Source: Kappaphycus alvarezii (taxonomy: Eukaryota > Rhodophyta > Florideophyceae > Gigartinales > Solieriaceae). Taken from it: a stretch of 64,000 nt of DNA. The stretch covers positions 310,001 to 374,000 of the forward strand of contig NADL03000501.1 in the NCBI GenBank assembly GCA_002205965.3, in the 5' to 3' direction. Shown here one piece after another: positions 1-12,700 of this stretch (positions are counted from its first letter, which is position 1; the number at the start of each line of letters is the position of its first letter). Below the pieces are notes generated by a model. The model had not been told where the DNA came from. It did not search any database and was given only the letters and a program-made list of their open reading frames with translations. The translations under genes and the position numbers were made by a program.

Positions 1-1300
1 CTCTCGAATGAGGACTTCTTCATTGCAAACATCTTTGCCAAGAAGTCCCACTGACCCCCATGCTTGAGGAATGCGAGTGTCATAAGCAGCATGGTTAATG
101 TGTGCTCTTACGTCCTCTTCCAGAACAAAATTCGCGTTCAATGTAGTCTTAGAAGCCTTTCCATATCGAATCAAACTGTAATGGGTCAAAGTTTGTCATT
201 TCAAAGATTTTTTTACTTTAAACCTGCTCATAGAGAGAGTCAAAGATTGGCGATTGTCTGTCGCATTCTTCGTCAGTTTCTTCTCGCATCAGTTGTGATT
301 CTTCGTCTTGCAACTCGTGTTCCCGCGCTACGGCTTGATTGGAAAGGAGGTAGAGGGCTCGGGAGGCTTGGGAAGTATGGAACTGCATGTTTTTGTGGAT
401 GGTTGGGAAGTTTGGCACATACAGGCGGTTGGTCATTGAAGCCTATGTGGTTATATAGTATGTGATTGCTTGTAATATTGCATGAATCTCAATTTGAGAG
501 TCATTCACTTCGCGTCGAAATCTGGATAGTGGTGTTATTCTGTTATTTCGGAAATGAGCTTGCTTTCTCGTAATACTCCCGCGCTTTTAGCACTAGAGGT
601 TTCTCATACTAGTTTGTACTGTATTATTTGAGATTTTAAATGGTTCTCGCATTAAATATATATTTTTCAAAGATTTCAAAGTTGTGGTTTTACTTTGCAA
701 TTTATGATTTGCCATGCCTCTGAAAAAATACCTCTCGTTTTTCCGTGTTCGTTTAATAAATGCTCTCGCGAGCTCTATTTCCGCATGTGGTCTATTGGTA
801 TCTTCAGTCACCCATTTGCATTTGGGGGTCCTCGTATACACTCATTAGAGCCCGTTATAGCAGTGATTCATTCTCAACCCAAAAGCGGCGCCGAAGTCAT
901 TGAAAATGATGGCGATTTTGGCCCGCAGCGTGTTGCACCATCGGATCTCGAGTCTGGAAAATTTTTAGTCAAGTAATATTTGCTAATTAATACTTTATGA
1001 AAAGATTTTGGGGGTTACTTAAGATGATTGGAGCGCGCAACGCTAAAATACCTACAAACCTTGACTTCATTTACCACGAAAATGACGCAACGCAGATTTT
1101 GCCTCCACGAACTGTCTTTGGTGGACTTCAGGAGATGTGTGGGGGATAGAGAGCCGCCGGAAATACTTTAGTGTATTAAGTACACGACTTTTTAGGTTGT
1201 AAAAATGACAAACAAGGTTGAAGTAGTGCAGCGTGTCCAGTGTTTGAGGACAGTTGTGTGAAAGTTGGCCACACCACTTCCTTTAATGGAGATGTGTCTG
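1..1300. other. AT-rich stretch without a recognised gene
   Basis: Open frames here are short, overlap on both strands and do not resemble a protein family I know. I see no tandem repeat, tRNA or strong promoter. The nearest supported feature is the degenerate coding region starting about 1,345. Confidence 0.5.
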
Positions 1301-1344
1301 TCTGTGCTCGTGAGCCGGACTTTGAGGTAATATAATACTTCCGC

Positions 1345-2085
1345 TTGTTACATGTATTAGGAGACCCGCGCATGACGGTGGCAAGGAAACAGCTGATGGA
1401 ACCTAAAAGAAGAGAAGAACTCGATACCACGCACGTTTATTCCTGGAAGGAGCACATGGCGCCTCTGTTTAATAATCCATCTTTCTGCGCGGATCCAATT
1501 GACACATTCAGTAGAGGTGTAACCACAAGCGACATTGAGTCATTAGACCCGAAAGAACATTCTCACTACAGAGATGGAGGTTTTCTAAAGCGAAAGATCG
1601 CGGAGTTCAAGAGGCTATATGGTACATGCATTTGCAAGTATGAGGCCAGCGGGAATGGGGACAGTGAGTCCTTTTTGCACTACACCTCTGGAAAATCGTA
1701 TTCGCTTTACTCATCTTGCTTTCTAAAGGGTTATTCTCTGCTTGCACTGGCCATAGGGTAATTGCAAATTGATGCACTACAAGAGAGAGTTGGTGATGCG
1801 GTGCGTCTTGGTCAGGAATAAAGTCCCCCGATTAAGGAAAAGAAGACAGGAGGACAGGAAATTAGATCGTAGGAACGGACGTGTTCCGCTTTGCAGCCCC
1901 TGAATCTGTAAACAGCGAGACAAACAAAGGAATCAGATATATATAAAGCTCTTTTTGAATCATATGGTGCTAAGAGAGATTCAGTACAGTCTCTATTGGC
2001 TGCGATCAAACAAAAAGAGTACATGCTAGTGATTTCAGATGATCAGACCGAGGAAAAAGTGTATAATAATATTCTCAACAGTTAA
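1345..2085 (+). pseudogene. Degenerate partner gene of a PIF/Harbinger-type element (Myb/SANT-like family)
   Basis: One plus-strand frame carries protein-like sequence across this span, but in-frame stops interrupt it after about codon 138, so it is not intact. The first part reads as a small domain: Trp near 'SWKEHMAPLFNNPSF', then 'GVTTSDIESLDP', a basic helix 'FLKRKIAEFKRLY' and an aromatic-rich end. A second stretch (about 1,927-2,085) continues in the same frame as a helical tail ending in a normal stop. From memory this order, with the LFN-P-F and D-E-LDP motifs, matches DNA-binding-like proteins often found beside Harbinger-type transposons in oomycetes. It converges with the transposase remnant on the other strand, which supports the pairing. 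No ATG start was identified; the open frame begins at a TTG. Confidence 0.45.
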
Positions 2086-2289
2086 TATGTTTGTATAAGA
2101 AAAAATGCACCCAATGTTCGATGATCAGTTTTTCCTCTTTGTAAAGACGAATAAAGTCAAGTTGGGTAAGCCTTAGCGCATTTTTGTCTTTCAATAATGA
2201 CTGCTCTCTATAATGATGACGTTTGCGTGAAATTTTCTGATCATGTTATAGTAGGTTATTAAAATTCACCACTGGTACTCGATTCTCTT

Positions 2290-3204
2290 CCACAGATTTC
2301 GTCGACAAATAGTCTGAAAGTCCCGAGTGGTCGATGATAGAATTATACAGCTTGCATTAAAAAAGAATCATCAGAATGTTCTCAGACAAACTGAAACAAG
2401 AAAGGTGACCAATTACATACCGAACCTAGTCAGCTTTATTCCAAATGCTTACCCTACGGTGACAGGACAAGATGAAGTGTATTAATTAAAGTACTTATGA
2501 GACTATGGGAATTCTTCACTTGTACAGTGATAATATAGGCCCTCTATTTTGGTAAGCATCATCAGCAGCAATTATCGCCCATTCTGGTATACATTTGGAG
2601 CTTACAAAAGTATGAACTTTGGTTGACCTAAATACAGTTACGTCATTTGTTGAGACGGCATGCATTGCAGACACAAACGAAAACTTGTAATTTTCCCCGA
2701 CAGTGGCCCGACCAGAAATGGCGAAGAAACCTTTTCTTTTATAGTACTTTCTAGGGTCATAAGTGTCACCGAGTATAGACTGTTGAATTTCAAAGGCTGT
2801 GCCGTCCAAAGCAGCAAACTCTCATAGATTGGTGATTTTCTCTCCTGAAAGAACCTTTTTGTTTCCTCCTGACACTTCTGTTCAGATTACGGGAATGAGA
2901 TTGAGTCCAATCTTTCGTTCTATACCATCAACGTTTGATTAATTATATGATATGTCGTTGTCGTTAATATAGCAAAAGTCCAACCAACGTCATGATAACT
3001 GCCGCCGGTCATTATTATCAAAGTCACACACAACATAACTTCCACTGATACAGTGGCGGTTTTCGGCGTTTCTCTCATTTGAATTCTTAGCAACGATGAA
3101 GACATCAATTGATAAGGTAAATCAAATTGGGTTCTAGTGGCTGGATAAAATATCTTAAAATGACTTTTACAGATAGAATTTGCATATATCTCTAGGTCAA
3201 ACAT
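2290..3204 (-). pseudogene. Degenerate PIF/Harbinger (DDE_Tnp_4-type) transposase
   Basis: Two minus-strand blocks read as consecutive parts of a Harbinger transposase. The upstream block (about 3,204-2,920) holds the helical region with 'MTGGSYHDVGWTFAI' followed by 'TTTYHIINQT', like the conserved GASYLDV...STTY segment before the catalytic core. The second block (2,809-2,516) holds the core: 'DGTAFEIQ' with the first catalytic Asp, 'YYKRKGFFAIS' and 'IIAADDAYQ', the counterpart of the AGDEAY motif with the second Asp. Below 2,516 similarity continues weakly ('AFGIKLTRFGM', like the AFG...RFGI tail), but the expected Glu before AFG is not visible and stops occur. The gene is dead in this copy. 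In living relatives this protein cuts and pastes the element and works with a Myb-like partner. Confidence 0.6.
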
Positions 3205-3539
3205 ATCTCAATGTTGCACAATGCGATTTGTTTGATATGGGCGATGAGTGACATAAACGAAACGTTTCTTTTCGTAAGAAGCCACGTTTGTAATCGGTTC
3301 TCCCGGTGGCATATTGAGACAGCCAGAGTTCCGCATGGATCCCATCGCCTACTAGAGTGTGTGTTGCGGATGGAGATATTTTTTGGCAATACCGCGATGG
3401 GAGAGGCTGCTTCATCTTTAATATGTCGTGACTTTGGTGAGGAAGGGAGACTAATGCATCTGCCAATGCACCTCATCCATTGGGAGCTCATTCCACAGTG
3501 TTCTAATTTTCCATGTTTCATGTATTCAAACGAGTTATT

Positions 3540-3920
3540 GAATTAATTCCTGCGGTGAAACACTGAAAGGCGGTATGATATTCTGTTTCCTTTTTTTCAA
3601 TATTGCAGGATTTCAAAAAGCCACAGAACGCCCCTGAGCTACAGAGCAGTGTGTTACAGCATCAAAAGCTTCAGAAAAAGTATTGTGTAGTAGGCAGTGG
3701 AGTCAGGTCCTCGTGATATCATGAGCAGCCATTACTCATGCCCCTGTCGTGCGTGCCGAACATACGCTGCTTTGGATGCATGTTAGTTTCAGCATCTTTA
3801 CAATTCATCGGATCAGTGTCTCCTAGGCAACGGATGTGTTGCATGTAGAGTTTAAAATATGTCGATTCTTGTGAAAGCATTAATAATATAGAGTACAAAC
3901 AGAAACCCTTGCCATAATCC
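3540..3920. other. No recognised gene
   Basis: Only short, unconvincing frames are present. Sequence between the Harbinger remnant and the hairpin at 3,924. Confidence 0.4.
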
Positions 3921-3923
3921 AAT

Positions 3924-3967
3924 AATATGATGTATTCTTGAGTATTTACTCAAGGATACATCATATT
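3924..3967. repeat. Near-perfect 21-bp inverted repeat (hairpin)
   Basis: Arms 3,924-3,944 and 3,947-3,967 are reverse complements with one mismatch in 21, separated by only 2 bases. The arms begin and end with AATATGATGTAT / ATACATCATATT. The sequence could form a tight cruciform or RNA hairpin, or be a small palindromic insertion. No gene abuts it closely. Confidence 0.75.
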
Positions 3968-5150
3968 GCTATCGCACAGTACGGTAACGAATGATATGGC
4001 TTTTTAAGTAGGCTGCTACTTCTGCAGTGCGAGGGTACTCCAGAATTCCGCACGTTCAATTTTGTGCACCATTTAGTTGCCGTTTTTGGCGAAAATTGGG
4101 TAGCCTTATTGCAATGCTTTGACTTTTCCCCCGTTTTGAACAATGCACTATATCTTGAATACACTAATCTGCGCAATCTGGCCTGAATTCGGTGCAGAGA
4201 ATATGAATTAACATCCATAAATTTAGTTTTGTGCTGCAGCTCCAATAGAATTCTTCCATGGAATCTATTTGAGCGCAGTATCCATTTTGGTTACTCTTTT
4301 TAGAAGGGTTTCAAAAGCTCATCCAAATAACTGTGACGGCGAATAAATCCCTATTACAGTGTCTGGAAAAGCGAGTATCTGGCGAATCGCGTTCATAGGA
4401 CACAGAAAAGAAAGCGAATAACAAACGTTTAAGGTTTAAGGCCGCGATAGTTAGCTTCGAAGAGAGCAAGACGATGAAAGAGCTTATCGTCGTCCACATG
4501 GGTATTTCAAAAGATACCAACATCTAGAAATGAACAAGAAGGAGCCTTGTATTGCACGCGTGGCAAAAAGTACCGCGGCAAGCGTATCTGTTCTTCTCAG
4601 CGATGTATGCGGAGGCAACTACAGAAGGGCTACAGTACTGCAAATGAGACTGGACATGGGGACTGTGTACTGAAAATACTATACCGTAGGCACAGGAAAA
4701 GAAGGTGTTGCAGAGCGGGAGTTATTAACTAGGCGGCTGTAGGGTATACTCGTCCCCTGGATTGTAAGGCTTTACTGTGATGGGAAGGACACCAGAAATT
4801 TGTATAGAATCGGATCAGGAGAACCAATATTGAGATAACTGCAAAAATTATACAAATTGAGACAGATGCAGGGTCAACGCGCTGAGTATCTCCTCTTGAA
4901 AAAAGGTTATTGTCACCAAAATCAAACATGAATTTCATATTTATAAGTAGATGCACAAGTTTAAGGGCTCCAAGAATAATGAAATATCACAGACGGAAAA
5001 GAAAATGTTTAGTAAATGATATGACGGAGCGGGGCGCAAAGAGGGAAACCCTGACAAATAACAGTCGCCATAGACAAAGTTTCCATTGGCAATTAGTTGC
5101 AGAGGCTTAAGTTTGGAGCTAATTTGGGAGTCAAAACCAGGGTGGCTGGT
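3968..5150. other. No recognised gene
   Basis: AT-rich. Frames up to about 94 codons exist on both strands but have no family resemblance and overlap one another. Confidence 0.45.
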
Positions 5151-5252
5151 CATTCTGGGGTCCCGGTAACAAACAATTTATAGCTTCTAATCAGCTAGTT
5201 AGCTCATTCTGGGTTACTAGTAACAAAGAATTTATAACTTATAGTCAGTTGA
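5151..5252 (+). repeat. Tandem duplication, about 54-bp period
   Basis: Two diverged units begin TCATTCTGGG at about 5,150 and 5,204. Each continues with a GTAACAAA(C/G)AATTTATA core. They lie about 40 bp upstream of the LTR-like repeat at 5,296. Confidence 0.6.
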
Positions 5253-5295
5253 ATTAGAATTATTAACGTGGACGCAGTAAGTAAATGTGGTTTGT

Positions 5296-5703
5296 TGGAC
5301 GTACAAAATGTAATCGATGGTTAAAATTTTGGTTGATGCATCAAGTTAAAAATCGGAAATGCAGGCCTGAAGGTATGAAACTACAAGGTTCTGAAGGCTC
5401 CTAGTAGCAACTACCAGTGACACTTACAACACTAAACACCATGGAAAAGTTATATTTGCCCAATTGGCAATCAGCCATGAAGTAAGTGCTAGTAAATAAG
5501 GTGGAAGAAGTTTCAGAATCACGCGAGATCGCCATGATGCAATCTTATTGGCTTTGCACAAAGTGGTATGATCTTTTCTTTTGCACTGGTGACTTGGTAG
5601 ACAAGTTGCACTGGTGTCTGAGCACAGTTTGAAATCCTTGGTATCAGTTACTGGCAAGATACTGTCAGGGTATTTTAGGAAAGTTCTAGGCATAATCGTT
5701 GCA
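5296..5703. repeat. LTR-like dispersed repeat, copy R1
   Basis: Clearly related to the repeats at 14,561-15,068 and 19,153-19,663, all in the same orientation. Shared landmarks are TAATCGATGGTT near the left end, a GTAGCA(A/C)..TCA block, the segment around CCAATTG, TCTGAGCA, and GTTACT-GCA near the right end, with TG...CA-like termini. Two of the three copies bracket a Ty3/Gypsy fossil, so R1 is probably an LTR of the same family: a solo LTR, or the 3' LTR of the minus-strand integrase fossil at 7.7-9.7 kb. Confidence 0.5.
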
Positions 5704-7700
5704 GTAACTTAGGTATAAGAGAACTAACAAAAATCGGTAAAAGGAGTAGCTAGGTCTACAACTGGCCCAATTAGCGGCCATCACCTACGAAAATGTCGCG
5801 TCAAATGTGACGGCTAAGTTGTCCGAACAAAAAATCCCCGGCCTTCTCGGATGTGGATAGGACACCAATAATTCTTTCAAAAAATTATCAAGAAAATATA
5901 CCAAAGTTACTTTTTTCCGTGTCGCAGTACATTATTGGTACCAATTGCACTACATTTATGCATGAGGTTTTATTTGTATTCCAACTTGTTTAAAATCTTC
6001 GGTAGGAATTACTTTGCTTGGATTATATATAAAACGTTCTTCAAATTCAAAGTCTCAGAAATACATATTAAATTCCATGAGAACTTTATGGTCGAAAATT
6101 ACGAGGGAGAGGATAGTTTCAAGGAAAAAAATCATAGTTAAATACTCCGAACCATAAAATATTTGATGAAGTCTATACATAGGGTTCTAAGAATCATACT
6201 CGGTATCTCCAAACATCTTCGCGTTAACACCCATCCATTATATCCAGCTTCTGTTCAATGAATAAAAAATTCCCATGAATTTGGAAGACCGAGAAAATAT
6301 TAAATTACTACGCAAAGTCAAGTACTGTCTGAAATGAAGGCCCTCTTTCACTATTATTTTTGTCACTCCCTTTCACATGTCCCCTCCTTTTTTTCTTCTA
6401 CGTATGTTTTGTGTAAATAGCATTTCGTCGCTCAAAAAAAAACATCCCGGCTCTTCTTGGCTCTCTCCACGCCATCGTAGTATTGGTTCAAGTTATTCTC
6501 TTTTACTGATAAAAGTTTAACTGAAGAGAAGTAGCAGCAATTCGCTCCAATGCTTATGAGAGAGAGCATATCGTTGAACAATTGGGTCTATTCTTTTTCC
6601 ACACTTTACTACCTTCGTAAATTCTTTAAATTAATAGATATAGTTCTTTTCCCTTAATATATATCTTTAATAAGTTCCCCTTTGTCACGATTCTTTAACT
6701 CTTCCAGCAGACAAGTTAAATGATTTTCAAGAATTTTTGGGAACTGAGTGGAAGAACGGGTATTTGAAAGAGAAAAATACTATTATCAGTAATATTGTGT
6801 TATTATGCGTTAGATGCACGATATGTACTGTACGAAAGCACATGCAAATATTCAAAGTGAATGAAACGGCCTCGGCCTCCCGAGTTTCATATTTGATCTC
6901 CGATATATACTATTTAATGGGCAGCCTATCTACGATCAGTATGACATCTTTAGCCCTTGGGAGATTCGGCGACTTACTAGGGGATCTTCTTAGGGGTAGT
7001 TTTCTTTTATAGCACTTAGATTATCTTGAAGATCCGCCATTTTCCCTTGGGACCCCTCCTGGCTCACTTCATGGACCTCTGGAAATCATCAAAGCATTCT
7101 TACAAGGGCCTTATGTCTCTTTAGGTCTCCTTTTGTGGATGAAGGATGTAAAAAGTTCCCACAAGAAGCATAGTACCGATATAAGGTTGCTATCAGGAGG
7201 CATATTACAACACTTAAGGTTTAGATCTTGTTGGTTCCTCAGAAAGAGCGAACCAGGATGCATAAAATCCACATAGAATAAGAAGGGTTCCTAGCAGCCA
7301 CCTTACCGTGTCTTTCAATAAAAAAGTGATGGACGATTTCCAAAAAGTTTTGGAGCTGCTCCAACAAACTCCCATTTTGGAACGCGAATACAAATTTTAT
7401 TAATATTTGATAATATTGTTTGAAAGCATGGCCATTTTTAGGGGCTTTTCAACGTACCTAATCAAAATCAAATGTTAATGTAAAAGTAAATCATGATATG
7501 AGTTTCGTCACTAATCCACATAATCTCGTAAATAAACCCCAGGGCTCTCCATTTACTCATTGGGATCAAACTGAAGTGATAAATAATCGCATTCATCGAT
7601 TGCATGAAATAATTTAAGATATTTAGTTCTTCAGGCCTATAATTTTAATTAACAGGAAGCCTTGCGAAATAGCCGTCCTTGATCTCTTTCTCGAGCTCGA
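5704..7700. other. AT-rich stretch without a recognised gene
   Basis: No frame here resembles a known protein. It could be the decayed 3' part of the Ty3/Gypsy fossil that starts at 7.7 kb, but I see no motif that proves it. Confidence 0.4.
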
Positions 7701-7710
7701 GAAGAGCTTT

Positions 7711-8432
7711 CTAAATTTTATTTCTTTCCTGATAATGCAGGGGGTGTAGCATTTTTCTGGAAGTTAGAACTCTTTCCATCCTTCCAGGGATAACAATTAC
7801 TCCAGATCCGACTGTAAATGTTTGAACTCGAAAATGTGAACTATCTTTTCTGGCCCTGGTTAACGCGTAGAGGGATCTCCAGTTTTTCGTGGACAATTGT
7901 CCAACTTCTCTCCTTTTTTCACTAATAATTTTGGCCTCCACGTCTCCGCTAGCATTCTTGGAGCTCTCCCCTCCATAAGCTCATATAATGAGCAGGTCCT
8001 GATCCTTGATCTTCGGTGATGAGCGTATAATAATTTTCTCACAGAGTTTTCATCTCCAATATTATTTCTGAACATGTTTTTCGGTTTTGCTTGTTTATTT
8101 TCAGGTCATTTTCAGCTTCTCTGTTCAGAATAGGAGCGCATGCAACAAATTTTTTCAAGTGAAACAAATTTTTCAATTGAATCCCTTTCTTTCTCAATAC
8201 AATGAAGAGAAAAAGTTGCAGTATCTGAAAGAGAATTATCCTCGAAGATTCTTTTCGGGATGAAAAACAAGCGTATCTCCTCTCGTTGTAAACCTTTTGC
8301 CACCAGATAAACAGTAGCCTCCTTAGCTGTAACTGTTAATGCAGAGTTAGATATTGCATATCTGTAAGAAAATATTTGTTTCCAAATTATTTTCCTTGAA
8401 TAAACCGGTAATGTAGATTTTAAATATTTCAA
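7711..8432 (-). mobile_element. Ty3/Gypsy integrase fossil
   Basis: Minus-strand frames read as parts of a retroelement integrase. The part around 8,112-8,432 contains the core-like run 'TAKEATVYLVAKG' and 'IRLFFIPKRIFEDNS', corresponding to the A...V..F......FG.P..I.SDNG region that carries the second catalytic Asp. The part at 7,860-8,075 contains 'SLYELMEGRAPRM', the near-universal SPYELMYGRAPRM stretch of the integrase C-terminal half. The order on the strand is correct for one gene read right to left. The fossil is old and broken in several places. It continues to the right into RNase H-like sequence. Confidence 0.6.
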
Positions 8433-8754
8433 AAATAACTGAAACGAAGAAGCTTAAAATTGTCTTGAATTTCTGGATCGGAGTGAATTTTTGGCTGTCA
8501 TCACAATTTTCAATACATATTTTAATTTTTTTCTAAATTTGGGGCCACCGGAACCTTTCTGTAGATAATTTCGTAGTTTTCCGGCGATTGAAATGGCGTA
8601 ACTCATGGTGAAATGTCCTCAAGATCTAGACTATCTCTTTTAACAAGACTTATGTGGATGATACGCTTTTGTGAATCGCTAAAGGTTTCCATTCTCCACA
8701 TGAAATGCATTTAAATTCCTCCGTACCCTATTTCTGTGCTCATGGTCAATTTTA

Positions 8755-9700
8755 CTATCTCGACTCCATCAACAAATCGAATGAATACCTGTACATTTGC
8801 CTAAAAACATTATTGCACAATCCCTTAACTTCGATAACTCCAAAGGCATTCTCGGGAAAGAATTCACCCAATTTCGATGGTTCCCTCAAAAGATTTAATA
8901 AATATGACTGCTGTTTCTTTTCGTCCTGATCGATACAAGATTTCAACTTCTAGCCACCTAGCCAAGCGTTGAGTGACTTTTTCGTTTTTGGAATTTTGTC
9001 TCAAGTTCCTGGTGATATGTCACCAAATCAAACTTTTCGAATGACAAGAGGTATATATAAGAGATCAAAAGAAGGACCTTACGGTATAAGGAAATAAGAG
9101 GGCCTTTTATCCTCCATCGCTGTCTAACCCATCAATATGTACTTGGATTGGACGTTGGATCCAGCCATCTAATAAATATTTATTAGAAAATTAAAACAAA
9201 GAACTCAATAAATCACCGAAGTTTATGTGGCCCTTTATGGTGCTGCGGATTTTCTCATCTAGTTATAATTTAATTGCGTATCATTCCACAATAACCTCAA
9301 ATATCTCAATAATGTCGCGTTCATTCACATTCAAGGACCATCAGTTGAAATCCTTAGCGTAATACTTAGTTTTTGAATCAACACAGAGTTAGGCGAAGAT
9401 ACTCGCGGCCTTCTCTTCGTCTATTCTCTCAAGAATCAAAACTTTAGCTCACTTGTAAAGGAGCTATTCAAAATTCCTCATCCCTGCATCCTGTAACCAA
9501 TAAACGACTGTCATTAATATTCGTATTTTAGGATGACCAAAACATACATCGGTGTTAATCTTTACTAAATGGTTCAAAAATCGTAAATTTCTGGTGCAAA
9601 TACTTTCACAAGAGCAGAAATATAGAAATGATTCGATCTGGTCGTGATTTTCAGCGGCTACTATCTTTAGTTGGAGTTTTTGTAAGGGAAAATTATCCAA
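8755..9700 (-). mobile_element. Ty3/Gypsy RNase H and RT-tail fossil
   Basis: Upstream of the integrase fossil on the same strand, the region near 8,900-9,050 translates to 'RLARWLEVEILYRSGRKE', matching the R.ARW...E..YR.G..N stretch at the RNase H end of Gypsy polyproteins. Around 9,464-9,700 there is a weaker match to the FLGH.V segment that follows the RT active site. The order RT tail, RNase H, integrase is that of Ty3/Gypsy. It is strongly decayed with many breaks. I did not find gag or protease for this copy. Confidence 0.4.
9169..9186. repeat. 18-bp perfect palindrome
   Basis: CTAATAAATATTTATTAG reads the same on both strands. In AT-rich DNA it may be chance; no gene boundary is nearby. 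Confidence 0.5.
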
Positions 9701-12700
9701 TTAAGGTGAAATATGAATGTGAGAAAAAATGTTCAAGTGTCTGCGGACATAAATGGGATTAATTAGCTTTCAAAAATGTCTTTAGTCGCCTAAATTACCT
9801 ATAGAATCTTTTACTTACTAAATTGACTTTGAAAATTATGGTTAGTTGAGTCTGCTGTTGAATTTCTGTCCCAAATTGCTTTACTTCTCTAGTAGAAAGC
9901 ACTTTGGTCGAGTTATATTGACTCTTAGACTAATCATTACGTCTAAGTAACACTTTTGTTATACCATTAAACGTACTTAAATGAGTTGTGTGGACTTAAA
10001 TGACGAGTTGGAAGATATTTTTTCAGGTAAATATCTCAATGACCACCAATATCCATTACTTACTAAGCAAGAATGGAATTTAATGGCATGAATATAGTGT
10101 TTTCAGAATGATACTTGTCATCTACGAACATCATTGCGTTAACCCCCGTCAATTACTGCCATTTTCTAATCAATTATTAACAAAAGGGGAATTAAATTGG
10201 CACTTGGAACAAAAATTTTAAGCAATAAATTAATGTAAATACTGTTTTCAAGATAGACCTTCATTTCACATATTTTTTCGGATTCCCGCTCATCTTTACA
10301 TTCACGCTTTTCTTATACTTACGTTATTTACACACTAGAGGACAGTATTTATGTGTAATATGAAGTATTTACAAGGGATCAGATAAATGCAGCACTGGAT
10401 AATAGTCGGAAAGTAATTTAAATTGAAGAGGAAAGATAAGTGGAGAGCGGAATGTGGTGGAATGGGTTACTTTGAAGAGAGGAAATTCCTTCATTTTTTG
10501 AATAAGAGAGAGGCCAATCAAATCATAAGATATTACGAAATTTCTTTTGTCAAAGTGGAGAGGATATGAGTAGAAAATATTTCTGCTTCATAGTGAGAAA
10601 AATTCGAAGCCGAGGAATGGTTTTCACGGAATGTTTACAACAAGTAATGACCTTGTATAAACTAAAATAGTATATTTGAATTTTGCGAGCTGGGTGGTCT
10701 AAAACTATGAAAAACGGACAGATAAGCAGTCAACAACGTTCTTAAATATTCAAGGCTTAAAGGACATAGGAATCAAATATCGAAATAGAACAGGGCTCTC
10801 AAGGCTACTTTAGGTAGAGAATAGACACGTGAGTATAGTAGGTATAATATAGGTTTACGGACCACAAAAGCAATCCTTGGGTACATGAAATGCAAAAAAT
10901 TTCTCTAAACTACTTCCGGTAGTAACAGGAGGAAAATTTTTAGATGAAAAATAAGAAAAATAGACTTCATTCTCGGTAAAATTGAACTCAATACAGGACG
11001 CTGATATTTTAAGAAACGGATTAAACCCTAAATATTCAATAGAAGTGTTTTTCTAGTGTTTTTGAATACAAACTTAAACATTAATTAGTTTTTAGACTCA
11101 GGGCGGTCTGTGATGCGTCATAATAGAGGAAAAAGATTTTAGATTCACGTTTCATCCTGCCAGTGATTTGGTGGTGTAAATTTTCGTCTGGGATATTCTT
11201 GCTCTCCTTTCTAGAGCGTGAGCCGGACTATGAGATATAGATAAATAAATGGAATTGTAAGAATGAATATGGAAAAATCTCTCGCGAATATCCAGTATTA
11301 AATACAGTTTTCAAGCTAAAGAATAGATTTTACTACAATTATTACATTACAGTTATTTCGTTTCAATTCATTACGGCTAAAAGATTAAAAATAACTATTT
11401 ATACAAATTTTCAATACTCATGTGTAAATATGGATCGGAACACTAATATTTCTGACCTTTTTCAGTAATATGAACATTCTGCTATGTATTCATGAACAAA
11501 TGCGGAGTCAAAATGAAGCGGAGAAGTATTATTCCAAAGGATTGTTTCTTTCTGTGCATGTAAGTTCACAACTAGACATATATCGAATAATTTGAAATAA
11601 TAAATAGTAATATGTGCAGCGAAAAGGACTCGATCGATATTCTGTAAATATAATACTATGAACAGATAAGTTTTTTGTAAAAAGAGTACTTATCTAAAAT
11701 CGACCGTATAAGTGAACTCGCGAACAAATAGGTTCAGTTTTTGTTGGGATGTTTTGATAGAAGACTAAGAGTGAAAATCGGGATTATATATTTGAAATCC
11801 TGTCATAATTCAACAATTTGAAAAGCTGCTGCACGAAAGTCACAGACTCGAAAAATTAAAAAATAAGTTTTGCTGGAAAAGAGGAGCGGAATTGATGATG
11901 TAATATGTATCTTAAAAGAAAATACACAGCACAAAGAAATTTGTATCCGTTCGTGTGTCTGTAACTTGTTGTATCTTGGCGAGCGGATATTTATGGCTTC
12001 TCTTGGGCCACCCCTCTCCACTCTAGATGTATTTGAAACAACAGATTACCTTGATTAGAAATAATGTATAAATATCTAAATATAATTAAGGGGGCTACTA
12101 CATCTTCCGCGTAGGATGGGTTGAGAAAAACATGCATTCTGAGAGAGGATTTAATGAGAAATGGCGACCCTTGTATTGCAAATATTGAGAAACATTCCTC
12201 CTAAGTGATCAATGTAGCACATTAATCTCTTTAGGCAGTTAAAATAGTATGAAAAGCCAAGTATCGAGATCTCGATTAAAAGGAAAGCGAATACTAATGC
12301 CTATAGGATAACGGGATACTATATCAAATTGAAAAGTTTTTTTAGACCAAAAAATAAGGATAGTGAAAAAATCAACATTTCCGTACATTAATATTGAAAA
12401 CATAACTACAAGTAAAAAGATTGTATTAACTTAAGTTTAATGACAGCTCAATAGACAAATTGAGTTTTTATGATCAAAAGAGAACTATGAAATAGACAGA
12501 GCCGATTTTAGGTCTCAGTTTGTGCGAAAACTCCATATTTCCATAATGGGAGCTTACTAAATCTCTAAATATGCAATATTGAGAAATATTTTCATTGACA
12601 TAGTAGGGTCCAAAAGAAAAAACAAAATCCGTGATTGGATGAACAAATATGGTCCTATGCTTATAATTGAATCAAAGCCGAGAATTTTGTTCGCTTCTAC

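Larger units (their letters stand above)
1345..3204. mobile_element. PIF/Harbinger-type DNA transposon remnant (copy 1)
   Basis: The plus-strand partner gene and the minus-strand transposase face each other, about 200 bp apart at their 3' ends, as in two-gene PIF/Harbinger elements. I could not identify terminal inverted repeats or a target-site duplication, so the outer limits are only the coding limits. The second copy at 22.3-24.5 kb has the same convergent layout. Confidence 0.45.

Noticed and set aside
64-465. 133-codon plus-strand frame at the left edge
   Set aside because: No motif or domain recognised, unusual composition, overlaps an open minus-strand frame, lies in AT-rich DNA next to a transposon remnant.
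3192-3546. Three overlapping frames of 89-111 codons on both strands
   Set aside because: They are shadows of one another. None continues the Harbinger transposase motifs upstream of 3,204 in a way I can defend.
6737-7012. 91-codon plus-strand frame
   Set aside because: No ATG start, no recognised family, looks like a chance frame.
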